Assembly (NCBI RefSeq): GCF_000385565.1
Contig: NC_021169.1
Coordinates: forward strand, 806,001-870,000
Direction: 5' to 3'
DNA: 64,000 nucleotides
Source of the DNA: Archaeoglobus sulfaticallidus PM70-1
Lineage (GTDB): Archaea; Halobacteriota; Archaeoglobi; Archaeoglobales; Archaeoglobaceae
This document shows positions 25,973 through 34,525 of this stretch, one piece after another. Under the pieces are notes generated by a model. The model did no database searches. It saw nothing but the letters and a program-made list of their open reading frames with translations, and was not told the origin of the DNA. The translations under genes and the position numbers were made by a program. The stretch's first letter is position 1, and every line of letters starts with the position of its first letter.

Positions 25973-26435
25973 TTTTTCACCTAATTTATTCTAAACATTC
26001 ATTCCTAATAAGTTTACCTGAGTTAATAATATTCTAATAATATAAAACTCAAAAGTATTCATGAGATTATGAACCTTACGATTTTGAAGCACACAGATAT
26101 TTTGCGGGAGTCTTGAGTAGTATAATCTGATCAGAGTGCTGGCTACAAGGAATAATACCCATACTAAAATCACGCTACTTTTTCTGCCAAAACTTGAGAC
26201 AATTCAGTACTATGAAATAATTCAGCAGTTTAAAATTTCGAAAGTGTGTCTAAAGAAAATGCTCTCTTGACGGGTTGAGTTCTCTCCAAATCGTGTTCGT
26301 CAACCCCATTAAGCTTAAAAACAACTATTTTGAAAACTTAGTTAAAAAACAAGAAGACTTCTGATTAAGATTCAGCAATCTTAAGTTCTTAGAATACTAT
26401 TTAACTATTACAAACTATAAGAGATAGATTTAATA

Positions 26436-26552
26436 GGAGGCATTGTTGGCGGACGTTACCACCAACAACGAGTAGTTACCTACTCTCAGTTAAATTCCTA
26501 GGACGCAGAAAACCCGTAGGTTTTCGATCTTAGAGGTTTAACCTTCGCCTCC
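26436..26552 (-). ncRNA. Structured RNA element, copy 2
   Basis: A 117-base paralogue of the element at 21767-21863. The terminal stem is GGAGGC/GCCTCC. Inside are a long hairpin (TTGTTGGTGG/CCGCCAACAA on the minus strand, one T-G wobble), a hairpin GAGTAG-GTAA-CTACTC closed by a GNRA-type tetraloop, and a GTTAAA/TTTAAC helix extended by GAAAACC/GGTTTTC. The junction sequences GGCGAAGGTTAAA and TTTAACTGAG are identical with copy 1, whereas stems differ by compensating changes. A TATA box on the minus strand is centred about 27 bases before the first G. No open frame runs through it, and no gene follows within 460 bases, so it looks like a free-standing RNA. Confidence 0.6.
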
Positions 26553-26572
26553 AGTACTTATTAGTCTCTCAA

Positions 26573-26590
26573 ACTATATAATTCTTTTGG
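26573..26590 (-). promoter_or_regulatory. BRE/TATA promoter of RNA copy 2
   Basis: Minus strand CCAAAAGAATTATATAGT: an AAAAG BRE-like stretch and a TATA box centred 26-27 bases from the first base of the terminal stem at 26552, the standard archaeal distance. The same motif with the same flanks precedes copy 1. Confidence 0.55.
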
Positions 26591-26732
26591 CAACTATATG
26601 GTACGGCTTGTAAAACACCATAAAAAGCCAAACAATGTTTTAGAGAGGATAAAAACAAAATTTTTAACCAAGATCTTCTAGATTTTGTAAATAAAATATA
26701 TTGGAATTAATATATATTGGAATCTTAAAAGA

Positions 26733-26840
26733 AAGTCGATGCTTAGAGCTCAGCTCGGAAAAGCGTGCGACTGAAGACTGCATGGTTGTCAAGTCAAGCT
26801 CCAGGCACTTTTCTTCTTGTTCAAATCCGTTTGTGACGCT
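26733..26840 (+). pseudogene. tRNA-Phe-like remnant
   Basis: AGCTCAGCTCGGAAAAGC looks like a D-arm, GCGACTGAAGACTGC like an anticodon arm with anticodon GAA, GGTTGTC like a variable loop and TTCAAATCC like a T-loop. But the D-stem has a mismatch, two extra bases precede it, the T-stem does not pair, and about 27 bases are inserted between the variable loop and the T-loop. It is probably a degraded or interrupted tRNA-Phe copy. A noncanonical intron cannot be fully excluded. Confidence 0.35.
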
Positions 26841-26997
26841 CTTTTTAGATGTATTGTTGGTTTAAGATTTTTCGATGTCTACTATTGACTCACGCAGCCA
26901 AGCTGCCACTGGATACCCTACAACATGAACCCCATAAGTACTCAAAAACTCTCGGCATGCTTGCTACTCCAGCGTCAAGCTCCTCAACCACCAGTCT

Positions 26998-27690
26998 TCA
27001 GTACTTTCCCGTCCACTCTCCATTTTCGTCATAGTTCAATGACTTTGCATAACCACACGCATTCCAGATGGAGTCAAAACATGGTCGCAGTACTTTTTCT
27101 GGTTCAATATCGTAGCTTTCAACTACAACCTCCGGAACTAACAGAGTGTCTCTATCGACGTATGACTCATATTCTGGCAAGAATAAAGGTTTGTCATGAG
27201 CCATATAGTACCCACTAACCCCAAGTAGAGAAACAAAGACAAATATTGGTGGTTTAACATTTAATGCATTAAGAACGGAGAGATAATCTCGAAGTGCCTT
27301 AATCAATTCTCCTTCTAAAGCTTCACCAGGTATGACTTGCTCTTCCCCATGTTGTCTGAGCATCAACCCGTCAACAGCTTCAACAACTCCATTCCTGAAA
27401 AATTGAACATATGAATGGAATCTTCCTTCTCTGTCTGTGCAGTAAGTCAAGAAGCCATCGAAATTAAATCTCTGTTTCCCTCCAGGACAATTCATTGGAC
27501 TCTTTTTGTGGGAGAGGTCTTCTAACTCACTTATATCAAAAATTTGACTGGAGTTAATTGAATCTATCGGTATCAGATGAAGAACAACTTTGGCACCCTC
27601 CAAAAGAGGGACGGGGGTTTCATTCACAGATATTTTTGAGATCCTGTCTTCTCTAAATTTTCTGATATTATCTATTTCTTTGTAAATCAT
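26998..27690 (-). CDS. AlbA_2/Schlafen-like protein lacking its N-terminal domain
   Basis: A 230-residue protein matching the C-terminal half of AlbA_2 (Schlafen AAA_4-like) helix-turn-helix proteins: RKFREDRISKISVNETPVPL, GAKVVLHLIP, RFNFDGFLTY, SYVQFFRNGVVEAVDG and LNVKPPIFVFVSLLGVSGYYM. The usual N-terminal AlbA_2 DNA-binding/nuclease-like domain is absent and no matching frame lies upstream. So it is a truncated gene or a free-standing form of the C-terminal domain. It sits in a gene-poor, accessory-looking region. Confidence 0.65.
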   Translation of the reverse strand: MIYKEIDNIRKFREDRISKISVNETPVPLLEGAKVVLHLIPIDSINSSQIFDISELEDLSHKKSPMNCPGGKQRFNFDGFLTYCTDREGRFHSYVQFFRNGVVEAVDGLMLRQHGEEQVIPGEALEGELIKALRDYLSVLNALNVKPPIFVFVSLLGVSGYYMAHDKPLFLPEYESYVDRDTLLVPEVVVESYDIEPEKVLRPCFDSIWNACGYAKSLNYDENGEWTGKY

Positions 27691-27975
27691 AGTATGTCTT
27701 ATTATTTTTCCTATATGACTTTTTCGTAGTAGCGTTTTTTCATATCTTCAGATTATATCGACGCATCGCAGGATTAACATTATTTATCCTTTTTCACAAG
27801 CTAAACTCTAATTGCAAGTTGTCTTTTCTAAAAGTCTTCGAAATATAGTTAGCAGCCACTGGGAGAGGTGTGAAAGGACAAACTCGACGGGGACAGACAT
27901 ATACTTAAGTATATATTATTCTAATTAAAAATGTATAATCGTAAAAAATAAATATGATGAAGATCAACTATAAAG

Positions 27976-30603
27976 ATGGTCAAAAAATTCGAAATTACAA
28001 CAACAGGTAGGAAAATTGTTCTGGCTATATTCGTTGCACTTTTGGTTTTTCCAAGTATCGTCCTATATTTTTACACGGAGTTTCTCTGGTTTGAGTCTCT
28101 CAATCTCAGTTCTGTCTTTATGGCTATGCTATACTACAAAGTTATCCTGTTTGTGATCTTCTTTGCCTTTGCTTTTGCCATGCTTAGCCTCAACCATTTT
28201 GCTCTTCGAAGAGTAAGCCATGAGCTTGATGAACCTCTTAAACTGCCATTCTGGGTGAATATATTATTGGCTCTAATAGTAGCCCTGCTCTTTTCCCGCG
28301 TGTGGCTGCAGTACGTTTACTTCACGAACTCGGTTGACTTCAACCTCAAAGATCCGATTTTTGGGCTCGATGTCTCTTTCTATGTTTTCAAACTCCCATT
28401 CATTCAGACTATACTTTTCTTTTTCCTCACAGTGCTCATACTTGCCATTTTAATTTCGGCAGCGTACTATGCTTTCATATTCAGAGATGTTAAAAGTTTT
28501 GATGAACTCAGGGATAATTTTCCTCAAGCAGGATATGCTCATGCCTCTCTGATTCTGGCTGGTATCTTCATCTTTACAGCAGCATACTTCTACTTTGCGA
28601 GGTTTGATCTGCTTACTTCTCCACATGGGGCTGTAATGGGTGCCGGTTATACGGACGTACAAGTAAGACTTCCTGCGATGGGGTTAGTTGCATTATTATC
28701 GCTTCTTCTCGCCGCGGTAAGTATTTATCTCGGCCATAAACGAAACATCGATGCGATGCCTATACTCCTCATCGTTCTGGCAGCCGTGATGCTACTTTCA
28801 ATTGTCGTAGCGCCCGCTGTGGTTCAGAAGCTTAAAGTTGAGCCCAATGAAATTGTTGTTGAAGAGGAGTACATACGGTATGGTATAGACTTTACAAGAT
28901 TCGCTTATGGCTTAGATGTTAAGAAAATGTATTACTCTGCCGAAAACAACCTCAGCGTCGATACAATTGAGAGAAATCGTGGCACCATAGATAACATCAG
29001 AATCTGGGATCATCGCCCCCTGCTCAGCGTTTACAGACAGATGCAGCAGATAAGAACTTATTATTCCATAAATGATGTTGATGTAGATCGTTACTACATT
29101 GATGGCAGGTACACACAGCTTATGATCACTGCAAGGGAACTTTCAACCGATTTACTGTCACCAAGAGCACAAACATGGCTTAACAAGCATCTGATATATA
29201 CCCATGGTTATGGTGTTGTTGCCTCGCCGGTAAATTCCGTAACCAAAGTGGGGTTGCCTGATCTGATAATTGAGGACATACCTCCAAAGGGAAAAATAGC
29301 TATCGAACGCCCTGAGATATACTATGGTGAGATAACAACGAATTATGTGATCGTTAAAACCAAACAGAAGGAATTTGACTATCCGCTGGGTGAGGGTAAC
29401 GTTCTAACAACTTACAATGGTTCTGGTGGAGTTAAGCTCGATTCGTACTTTAAAAAGCTTATATACGCGATAAAATTTGCCGACATCAAGTTTCTGCTGA
29501 GCGATTACATCACAACGGAAAGCAGACTAATGTTTCACAGAGATATAATAGACAGAGTATCCACACTAGCACCCTTCCTCGTATACGATAGAGACCCCTA
29601 TATAACTGTAATAGACGGAAAGCAATACTGGATAATTGATTCGTATACAACCCTCGACAAATTCCCATACTCTGCAAGATACCCGACATTCAACTACGTT
29701 CGAAATCCGGTTAAGGTTTTTGTAGACACCTACAACGGAATCCCCAAATTCTACGTTATCCAGGAAGAACCAGTCATCAAGGTTTTGATGAAAGCGTTTC
29801 CGGATCTTTTCACTTCAGCAGATAAAATGAGTGAAGAAGAGAGAGCCCATATAAGGTATCCAATTGATCTGTTTGAAGTTCAGGCACATATTTACGCAAC
29901 TTTCCACATGGACGATGCTAAAACATTCTACAACCGTGAGGATGTTTGGGAAATTCCGGAGGAGATTTTAGAGGAGGATAGAATACAAATGGAACCCTAC
30001 TATGTCATACTAACTCTACCTGGAAACGATAAGCCGGAGTTCTTGCTAATGCTTCCGTTCACTCCGAAGGGAAGAGATAACATCATTGCTTGGTTGGCTG
30101 CAAGATGTGATGAGAGTTACGGCGAGTTGAGGCTGTATGAATTTCCGAAAGGTCAACTGATTTATGGCCCTATGCAGATTGAGGCGAGAATTGATCAAAA
30201 TGCCGATATCTCAAAGTTATTCACCCTCTGGGGGCAGGTTGGGTCGAAGGTCATCAGGGGTAATATGCTCGTTATCCCCATAGAAAACTCAATACTGTAC
30301 ATTGAACCCATCTATCTGAGGGCTGTAAATGCTCAGATTCCAGAGCTCAGAGGTGTTATAGTTGTTTACAGTGACGTACTGGCTATGAGACCAACGCTTG
30401 ATGAAGCATTGATAGCAGTGTTTGGTGAGGAGGCTCCTGAAATCGTTGAAGAGGAGAGTGTTCAGGATCTTGTGAAGCAATTGGTTGAGCTTTACAGCAG
30501 GGCGAGAGAGGAGGCAGGAGCTGGTAACTGGACTGGGTTTGGTGAATACATTGAAAGGCTTGGGGACACTATTAGCAGGCTAAACCAGACTGCGGGGCGT
30601 TAA
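27976..30603 (+). CDS. UPF0182 family membrane protein
   Basis: An 875-residue protein with seven or so N-terminal transmembrane helices (residues 14-280; WFESLNLSSVFMAMLYYKV, LKDPIFGLDVSFYVFKLPFIQ) and a large extracytoplasmic part with DNIRIWDHRPLLSVYRQMQQIRTYY, YTHGYGVVASPVNSV, PEIYYGEITTNYVIV and ERVEPYILPF-like motifs of UPF0182. Length fits the family (about 900). The biochemical role is unknown. The acidic C-terminal tail (EEAPEIVEEESVQDL) is typical too. The lipoprotein gene follows after 350 bases on the same strand. Confidence 0.9.
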   Translation: MVKKFEITTTGRKIVLAIFVALLVFPSIVLYFYTEFLWFESLNLSSVFMAMLYYKVILFVIFFAFAFAMLSLNHFALRRVSHELDEPLKLPFWVNILLALIVALLFSRVWLQYVYFTNSVDFNLKDPIFGLDVSFYVFKLPFIQTILFFFLTVLILAILISAAYYAFIFRDVKSFDELRDNFPQAGYAHASLILAGIFIFTAAYFYFARFDLLTSPHGAVMGAGYTDVQVRLPAMGLVALLSLLLAAVSIYLGHKRNIDAMPILLIVLAAVMLLSIVVAPAVVQKLKVEPNEIVVEEEYIRYGIDFTRFAYGLDVKKMYYSAENNLSVDTIERNRGTIDNIRIWDHRPLLSVYRQMQQIRTYYSINDVDVDRYYIDGRYTQLMITARELSTDLLSPRAQTWLNKHLIYTHGYGVVASPVNSVTKVGLPDLIIEDIPPKGKIAIERPEIYYGEITTNYVIVKTKQKEFDYPLGEGNVLTTYNGSGGVKLDSYFKKLIYAIKFADIKFLLSDYITTESRLMFHRDIIDRVSTLAPFLVYDRDPYITVIDGKQYWIIDSYTTLDKFPYSARYPTFNYVRNPVKVFVDTYNGIPKFYVIQEEPVIKVLMKAFPDLFTSADKMSEEERAHIRYPIDLFEVQAHIYATFHMDDAKTFYNREDVWEIPEEILEEDRIQMEPYYVILTLPGNDKPEFLLMLPFTPKGRDNIIAWLAARCDESYGELRLYEFPKGQLIYGPMQIEARIDQNADISKLFTLWGQVGSKVIRGNMLVIPIENSILYIEPIYLRAVNAQIPELRGVIVVYSDVLAMRPTLDEALIAVFGEEAPEIVEEESVQDLVKQLVELYSRAREEAGAGNWTGFGEYIERLGDTISRLNQTAGR

Positions 30604-30955
30604 CATAAAATTGGTGTGACAATACCAAGTCTAACTGGAATTACATTTTGAGATTTAATCTTTTCCCTTTTTGCACTCTGCTCGATTGGGGCAGATAGCA
30701 ACAAAGGTCATGAAAAAGCGATGGTGTATCTTTTATTCTTCAAAACCCATCAATTCCCGAGTGAAATCGAATATTTTGAGACTCCTCCTTATTTTCCAAT
30801 ACTCGCGATCCAAATTCGTCTATGACAACTTCTTTTATCCGCAAAAAGTTGTCCGAAATTATGACGAAATGAATATAATCGGAAAAAGTCCAATAAAAAT
30901 GAATATGAAAAATAATATCATAATTGTTGAAGGTTGAGTGTTGGGGGATGAAAAG
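30604..30955 (+). other. Intergenic stretch before the lipoprotein gene
   Basis: About 350 AT-rich bases without a convincing gene. An 88-codon frame (30671-30937) has no recognisable domain or ribosome-binding site and is probably spurious. GGGGGATG at 30943-30950 is the ribosome-binding region of the next gene. Confidence 0.4.
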
Positions 30956-33900
30956 ATGCATTTAACTTGGAAGGTTGCAACGGTTGTAATCCTTACCGTA
31001 CTGATCGTCTCCGTTTCCGGGTGTATTATGAGAAATAATTTGGAAAAGCACATAAAAACTGGAGAAAAATCTTCATCTGAGGCTCCTTTTATATTGGCAG
31101 CAAGTTCAGAAGATGGCATTCATTTTTCTGAATCAGAAAAAGTCATTCAAGGATCCGTTCCAGAAGTTTTGAAAGTTAATGGGAAATTTCTTATGTATTA
31201 TGTGATTCCTGGAGAGGATGAAATAAGGATCGCTGAGTCTGAAGACGGTATCCATTTCCACAATTCTCAAGTGGTTATCGAAAAAGGGGATGAGTATGAC
31301 AAATTCGGTGCAGTTGACCCAGCAGTCATTCAGATATCTGAAAATCTTTTCAGGATGTACTATGTTGGTTGGGAAGAAGACATTCCTGGAGGATGGGGAA
31401 GAAACAGTTTACTAACTGCTATTTCAACTGATGGTATTCATTGGAAGAAAGAACGGAAGATACTGTCAAAAGAAAAACTCTCAGATGTTGCAGTTATCAG
31501 AATAGAAAATGGGTTTAGGATATATTACTCAGATAAGGATAATCTCTACGCATTTGATAGTGCAGATGGTGTGAACATTACTAAAGATTGGGGCAGAATA
31601 ATGGAAAGAGTTTCTGTACCTTTTGTTTTAAAAACTGACAATGAGTACAGGCTTTACTATACCAAGGTCCCAGATAGCCCGGAAGAAGGTATAGATGTAT
31701 ACCTTTCCACCTCCAAGGATGGTATCAACTTTACTGGAGAAAAACTAATTTTAGAGAATGCCGATGCTCCTTGTGTAATAAAAGTCAACGAAAAGTTTGT
31801 GATATACTATCACATACCTCCGCCACCGCCACCAGAAGCTTCAGGTGAAGAGAAGAGTGTGCTCAGGAGCATGCCTCAGGGTACAGCCACGCTATCAGAC
31901 AGGTTCGGTTTCGTTTGTTTTGATCCTTTAGCCATAAGCGATTTGAACCTCGGCTGGCTTAGACCACATCCTGGTCCTTTTATATGGGATAAAATTGAAC
32001 CAGAGAGAGGAAAATATGATTTCAGCGAAGCGGATGAAGTGGTTAGAGAGGCTCAGGCAATGGGCTTGAACATTCTTGCAACAATCTGGCCTTATGCAAA
32101 GTGGGATCAGGAGAAGTGGGGTAACATAGACAGATTTGTTGAAAAGCGAGACTTTCCCGAACTTCCTTTCAGCAGGTATAAGCCATACAACATGCAAGCG
32201 TATAAAGAATTTGTTAAAGCTCTAGTTGAGAGGTATGATGGTGATGGATTTAATGACATGCCAGGCTTAACAAAGCCTATAAAGTACTGGGAGGTCATTA
32301 ACGAACCATCAACAGGCATTATCTGTAAATTTGAAGGAAAAAATGCAGGATTTTTTAAAGGAGACGCGGAAGATTACTTTGAAGTTTTGAAGGTTACTTA
32401 TGAAGCCATTAAAGAGGCTGACAAGGATGCAAAGGTTCTGAACGGTGGAATGGTTCCCCTGCCACCGGAAAAAGGCGAGGTTTCAGATGGATTCTACGGC
32501 TTCTGGAACAAAGTGTTTGAGATGGGAGGAAGTAAGTATATTGACATAGTAAACTTTCACTCCTTCTCTCCGTATGAGGATGCAATAAGGCTAAAGGAAA
32601 GATTTGGAAAGTATGTTGCTGGCAAACCTCTATGGGTTACAGAGTTTTCTGCTACTGATGAGTATAGATACGTAGAGGCATCAAAATCCTTTGGTGAAGG
32701 TGTAGAGAGGATTTTTTACACTGCATACAGAGCATTTCCTGAAGCTCCAGAGGATCTTATCACTGGAAGCTTGATAGATTTTGAAGGGAATCCAAAACGA
32801 TCCTACTATGCAGTCAAAACCATGAATATAATTATCGGTAATTTTGATGAAGTGGAGAAGTTGAGCGATGCCCTTTACAAATTTAAGGTTAACGACATGA
32901 TAGTTTACGTTGTGTGGAGCAGTGATCAAGAAATACTCGAAGGATTTGAAGGAAAGCTCTTGGTTGTCGATATCACCGCTCATGCAAATTTGATTGAAGC
33001 TGAGAAACTTAAACTTGGAAGTCTGCCGGTATATATTGTCTCTGGAGATGAGAAAAAGCTGAAAGAGCTGCTCTCATTGCTAGAGGATGTTGAGCGATTA
33101 CCTCCACAAGATATGGGTGACGATATCAAAAAGAATCCAGTGGAGATACCTGAAGCTTTTGCATTCAGATTTGGAGGTTGGGGGCACAAGCATGATGAAT
33201 ATGCTTATACTCCTGGATATCGCTGGATGAAACCGCATCCAGGACCTTTTAACAGATATTTCATAGAGAAAGAGAAAGGTGTTTATGATTTTTCAGCATG
33301 TGATGAGGGAGTAAAGAGAGCTCAGCAAACTGGGGCTGAAATCGTTGCTACAATCTGGCCTTACACAGAATGGGATGAAGAAGCTTACAAAGGAAGAGAG
33401 GGATACGGTGAAGCTACTGGAGGAGGACCTTTTGCCTATGTTTTACCTTCATCCAGATTCAAACCATACGATATACAAGCATATAAAGCGTTCGTCAGAG
33501 CTTTAGTGGAAAGATATGATGGGGACGGTATAGACGACATGCCAGGATTAAAATACCCAATAAAATACTGGGAGATTCTAAACGAGCCTGAGGCCCAGCA
33601 CGACAACAAATACTTCTTTAAGGGAAGTGGGAAGGAATACTTTGAACTTGTAAAAGCAACTTATGAAGCTGTGAAGGAGGCAGATTCAACAGCAAAGGTA
33701 GTTTTGGGTGGTGCAGCAACTTTGGATAAAGAATCAATAGAATGGTGGGAAGAATTTTACTCTTTGGGAGGAGGAAATTACTTTGATATTGCTGGGATAC
33801 ATTCCTACGCGGATGAAAAAGATGATTTCAACGTGGATGATTTGAAAAAATTGCTTGAAAAATATGGGATTAACAAGCCAATATGGGTTACAGAAGTTGG

Positions 33901-34297
33901 ACCTACAGGTGAGATGAGCAGAGAAGATGGCATCATGTTTGCAAAAGCAGCGATACGAGCTTTTGCGAATGGAGCAGAGGTTCTGTTCTTCGATTATAAG
34001 CCAGTTGCCCATGTTATGGCGTATATTATTGGAGATTTTAATAGAGTTGAAAAGTCAAGTGAAGGAGTGTATGTATTTGAAACAAAAGAAGACAAAGTTT
34101 ACGTTGTTTGGAAACCTGGAAAATTCCCGATTGAAGGGAGTGAAATTTACGTGGCTGATATCTACGGAAATGTCAGAGTAGAAGATGCTTCAGGAATAGA
34201 AGTAGGAGACACACCGATCTATCTGTTCAAGAGTGAGAAGATTTTGCAAAGATTAAAGATGTTCATGAAAGCGCAGGGAGAAGAAAAGAATTACTGA
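30956..34297 (+). CDS. Large lipoprotein: beta-propeller plus two GH39-like TIM barrels
   Basis: A 1,113-residue secreted protein. A signal helix ends in a lipobox (VSVSGC, about residue 21). Residues about 45-285 contain repeated SEDGIHF/STDGIHW/SKDGINF blades of a GH43/GH32-type five-bladed propeller. After a proline run (PPPPPPEA) come two homologous barrels, about 300-690 and 720-1,110. Each has HPGPF, a NEP acid/base motif (YWEVINEPS; YWEILNEPE) and a nucleophile glutamate (LWVTEFS; IWVTEVG), as in GH39/GH5-type clan A hydrolases. Both barrels keep both glutamates. ATG 30956 is chosen for its GGGGGATG site. The substrate is unknown, possibly a surface polysaccharide or N-glycan. Confidence 0.78.
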   Translation: MHLTWKVATVVILTVLIVSVSGCIMRNNLEKHIKTGEKSSSEAPFILAASSEDGIHFSESEKVIQGSVPEVLKVNGKFLMYYVIPGEDEIRIAESEDGIHFHNSQVVIEKGDEYDKFGAVDPAVIQISENLFRMYYVGWEEDIPGGWGRNSLLTAISTDGIHWKKERKILSKEKLSDVAVIRIENGFRIYYSDKDNLYAFDSADGVNITKDWGRIMERVSVPFVLKTDNEYRLYYTKVPDSPEEGIDVYLSTSKDGINFTGEKLILENADAPCVIKVNEKFVIYYHIPPPPPPEASGEEKSVLRSMPQGTATLSDRFGFVCFDPLAISDLNLGWLRPHPGPFIWDKIEPERGKYDFSEADEVVREAQAMGLNILATIWPYAKWDQEKWGNIDRFVEKRDFPELPFSRYKPYNMQAYKEFVKALVERYDGDGFNDMPGLTKPIKYWEVINEPSTGIICKFEGKNAGFFKGDAEDYFEVLKVTYEAIKEADKDAKVLNGGMVPLPPEKGEVSDGFYGFWNKVFEMGGSKYIDIVNFHSFSPYEDAIRLKERFGKYVAGKPLWVTEFSATDEYRYVEASKSFGEGVERIFYTAYRAFPEAPEDLITGSLIDFEGNPKRSYYAVKTMNIIIGNFDEVEKLSDALYKFKVNDMIVYVVWSSDQEILEGFEGKLLVVDITAHANLIEAEKLKLGSLPVYIVSGDEKKLKELLSLLEDVERLPPQDMGDDIKKNPVEIPEAFAFRFGGWGHKHDEYAYTPGYRWMKPHPGPFNRYFIEKEKGVYDFSACDEGVKRAQQTGAEIVATIWPYTEWDEEAYKGREGYGEATGGGPFAYVLPSSRFKPYDIQAYKAFVRALVERYDGDGIDDMPGLKYPIKYWEILNEPEAQHDNKYFFKGSGKEYFELVKATYEAVKEADSTAKVVLGGAATLDKESIEWWEEFYSLGGGNYFDIAGIHSYADEKDDFNVDDLKKLLEKYGINKPIWVTEVGPTGEMSREDGIMFAKAAIRAFANGAEVLFFDYKPVAHVMAYIIGDFNRVEKSSEGVYVFETKEDKVYVVWKPGKFPIEGSEIYVADIYGNVRVEDASGIEVGDTPIYLFKSEKILQRLKMFMKAQGEEKNY

Positions 34298-34525
34298 TAA
34301 TATGTACTAAAATGAGTAAAAATACAAAGAAGACAAAGGAAAAGGACGCCATATGGTAAATGTTCCAAAACAAAGCCGCGGTTTTGGTTCATTGTAGGCA
34401 TGAAATAAATATAACCGGAAATGCGAGCAGTAGCAGGTAATATTGTTGCAAATCTTTTTTATGATTAATTACAACCCTATTACCAGCTTTCAACTTCCAA
34501 GCCTTAAACGCGACCAAAGTCAATT

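Larger units (their letters stand above)
25973..26997 (+). other. 1-kb gene-poor region
   Basis: Holds RNA copy 2 (26436-26552), a tRNA-Phe-like remnant (26733-26840) and an imperfect hairpin near 26267-26306 in which GGGTTGA pairs with TCAACCC (or TTGACG with CGTCAA). Short AT-rich frames elsewhere are not convincing. No complete gene is present. Confidence 0.5.

Noticed and set aside
26267-26306. Inverted repeat considered as an insertion-sequence end or terminator
   Set aside because: The stem is only 6-7 bp with a long loop, no transposase or T-tract is adjacent, and there is no matching partner repeat.
21756-26565. The 4.7-kb segment between the two RNA copies as a composite mobile unit carrying acs
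   Set aside because: The copies lie in direct orientation, but there are no transposase genes, no target-site duplication that I can see, and acs and the CBS gene have ordinary composition.
30671-30937. 88-codon open frame between the UPF0182 gene and the lipoprotein gene
   Set aside because: No ribosome-binding site, no recognisable domain, and composition like the surrounding AT-rich DNA.
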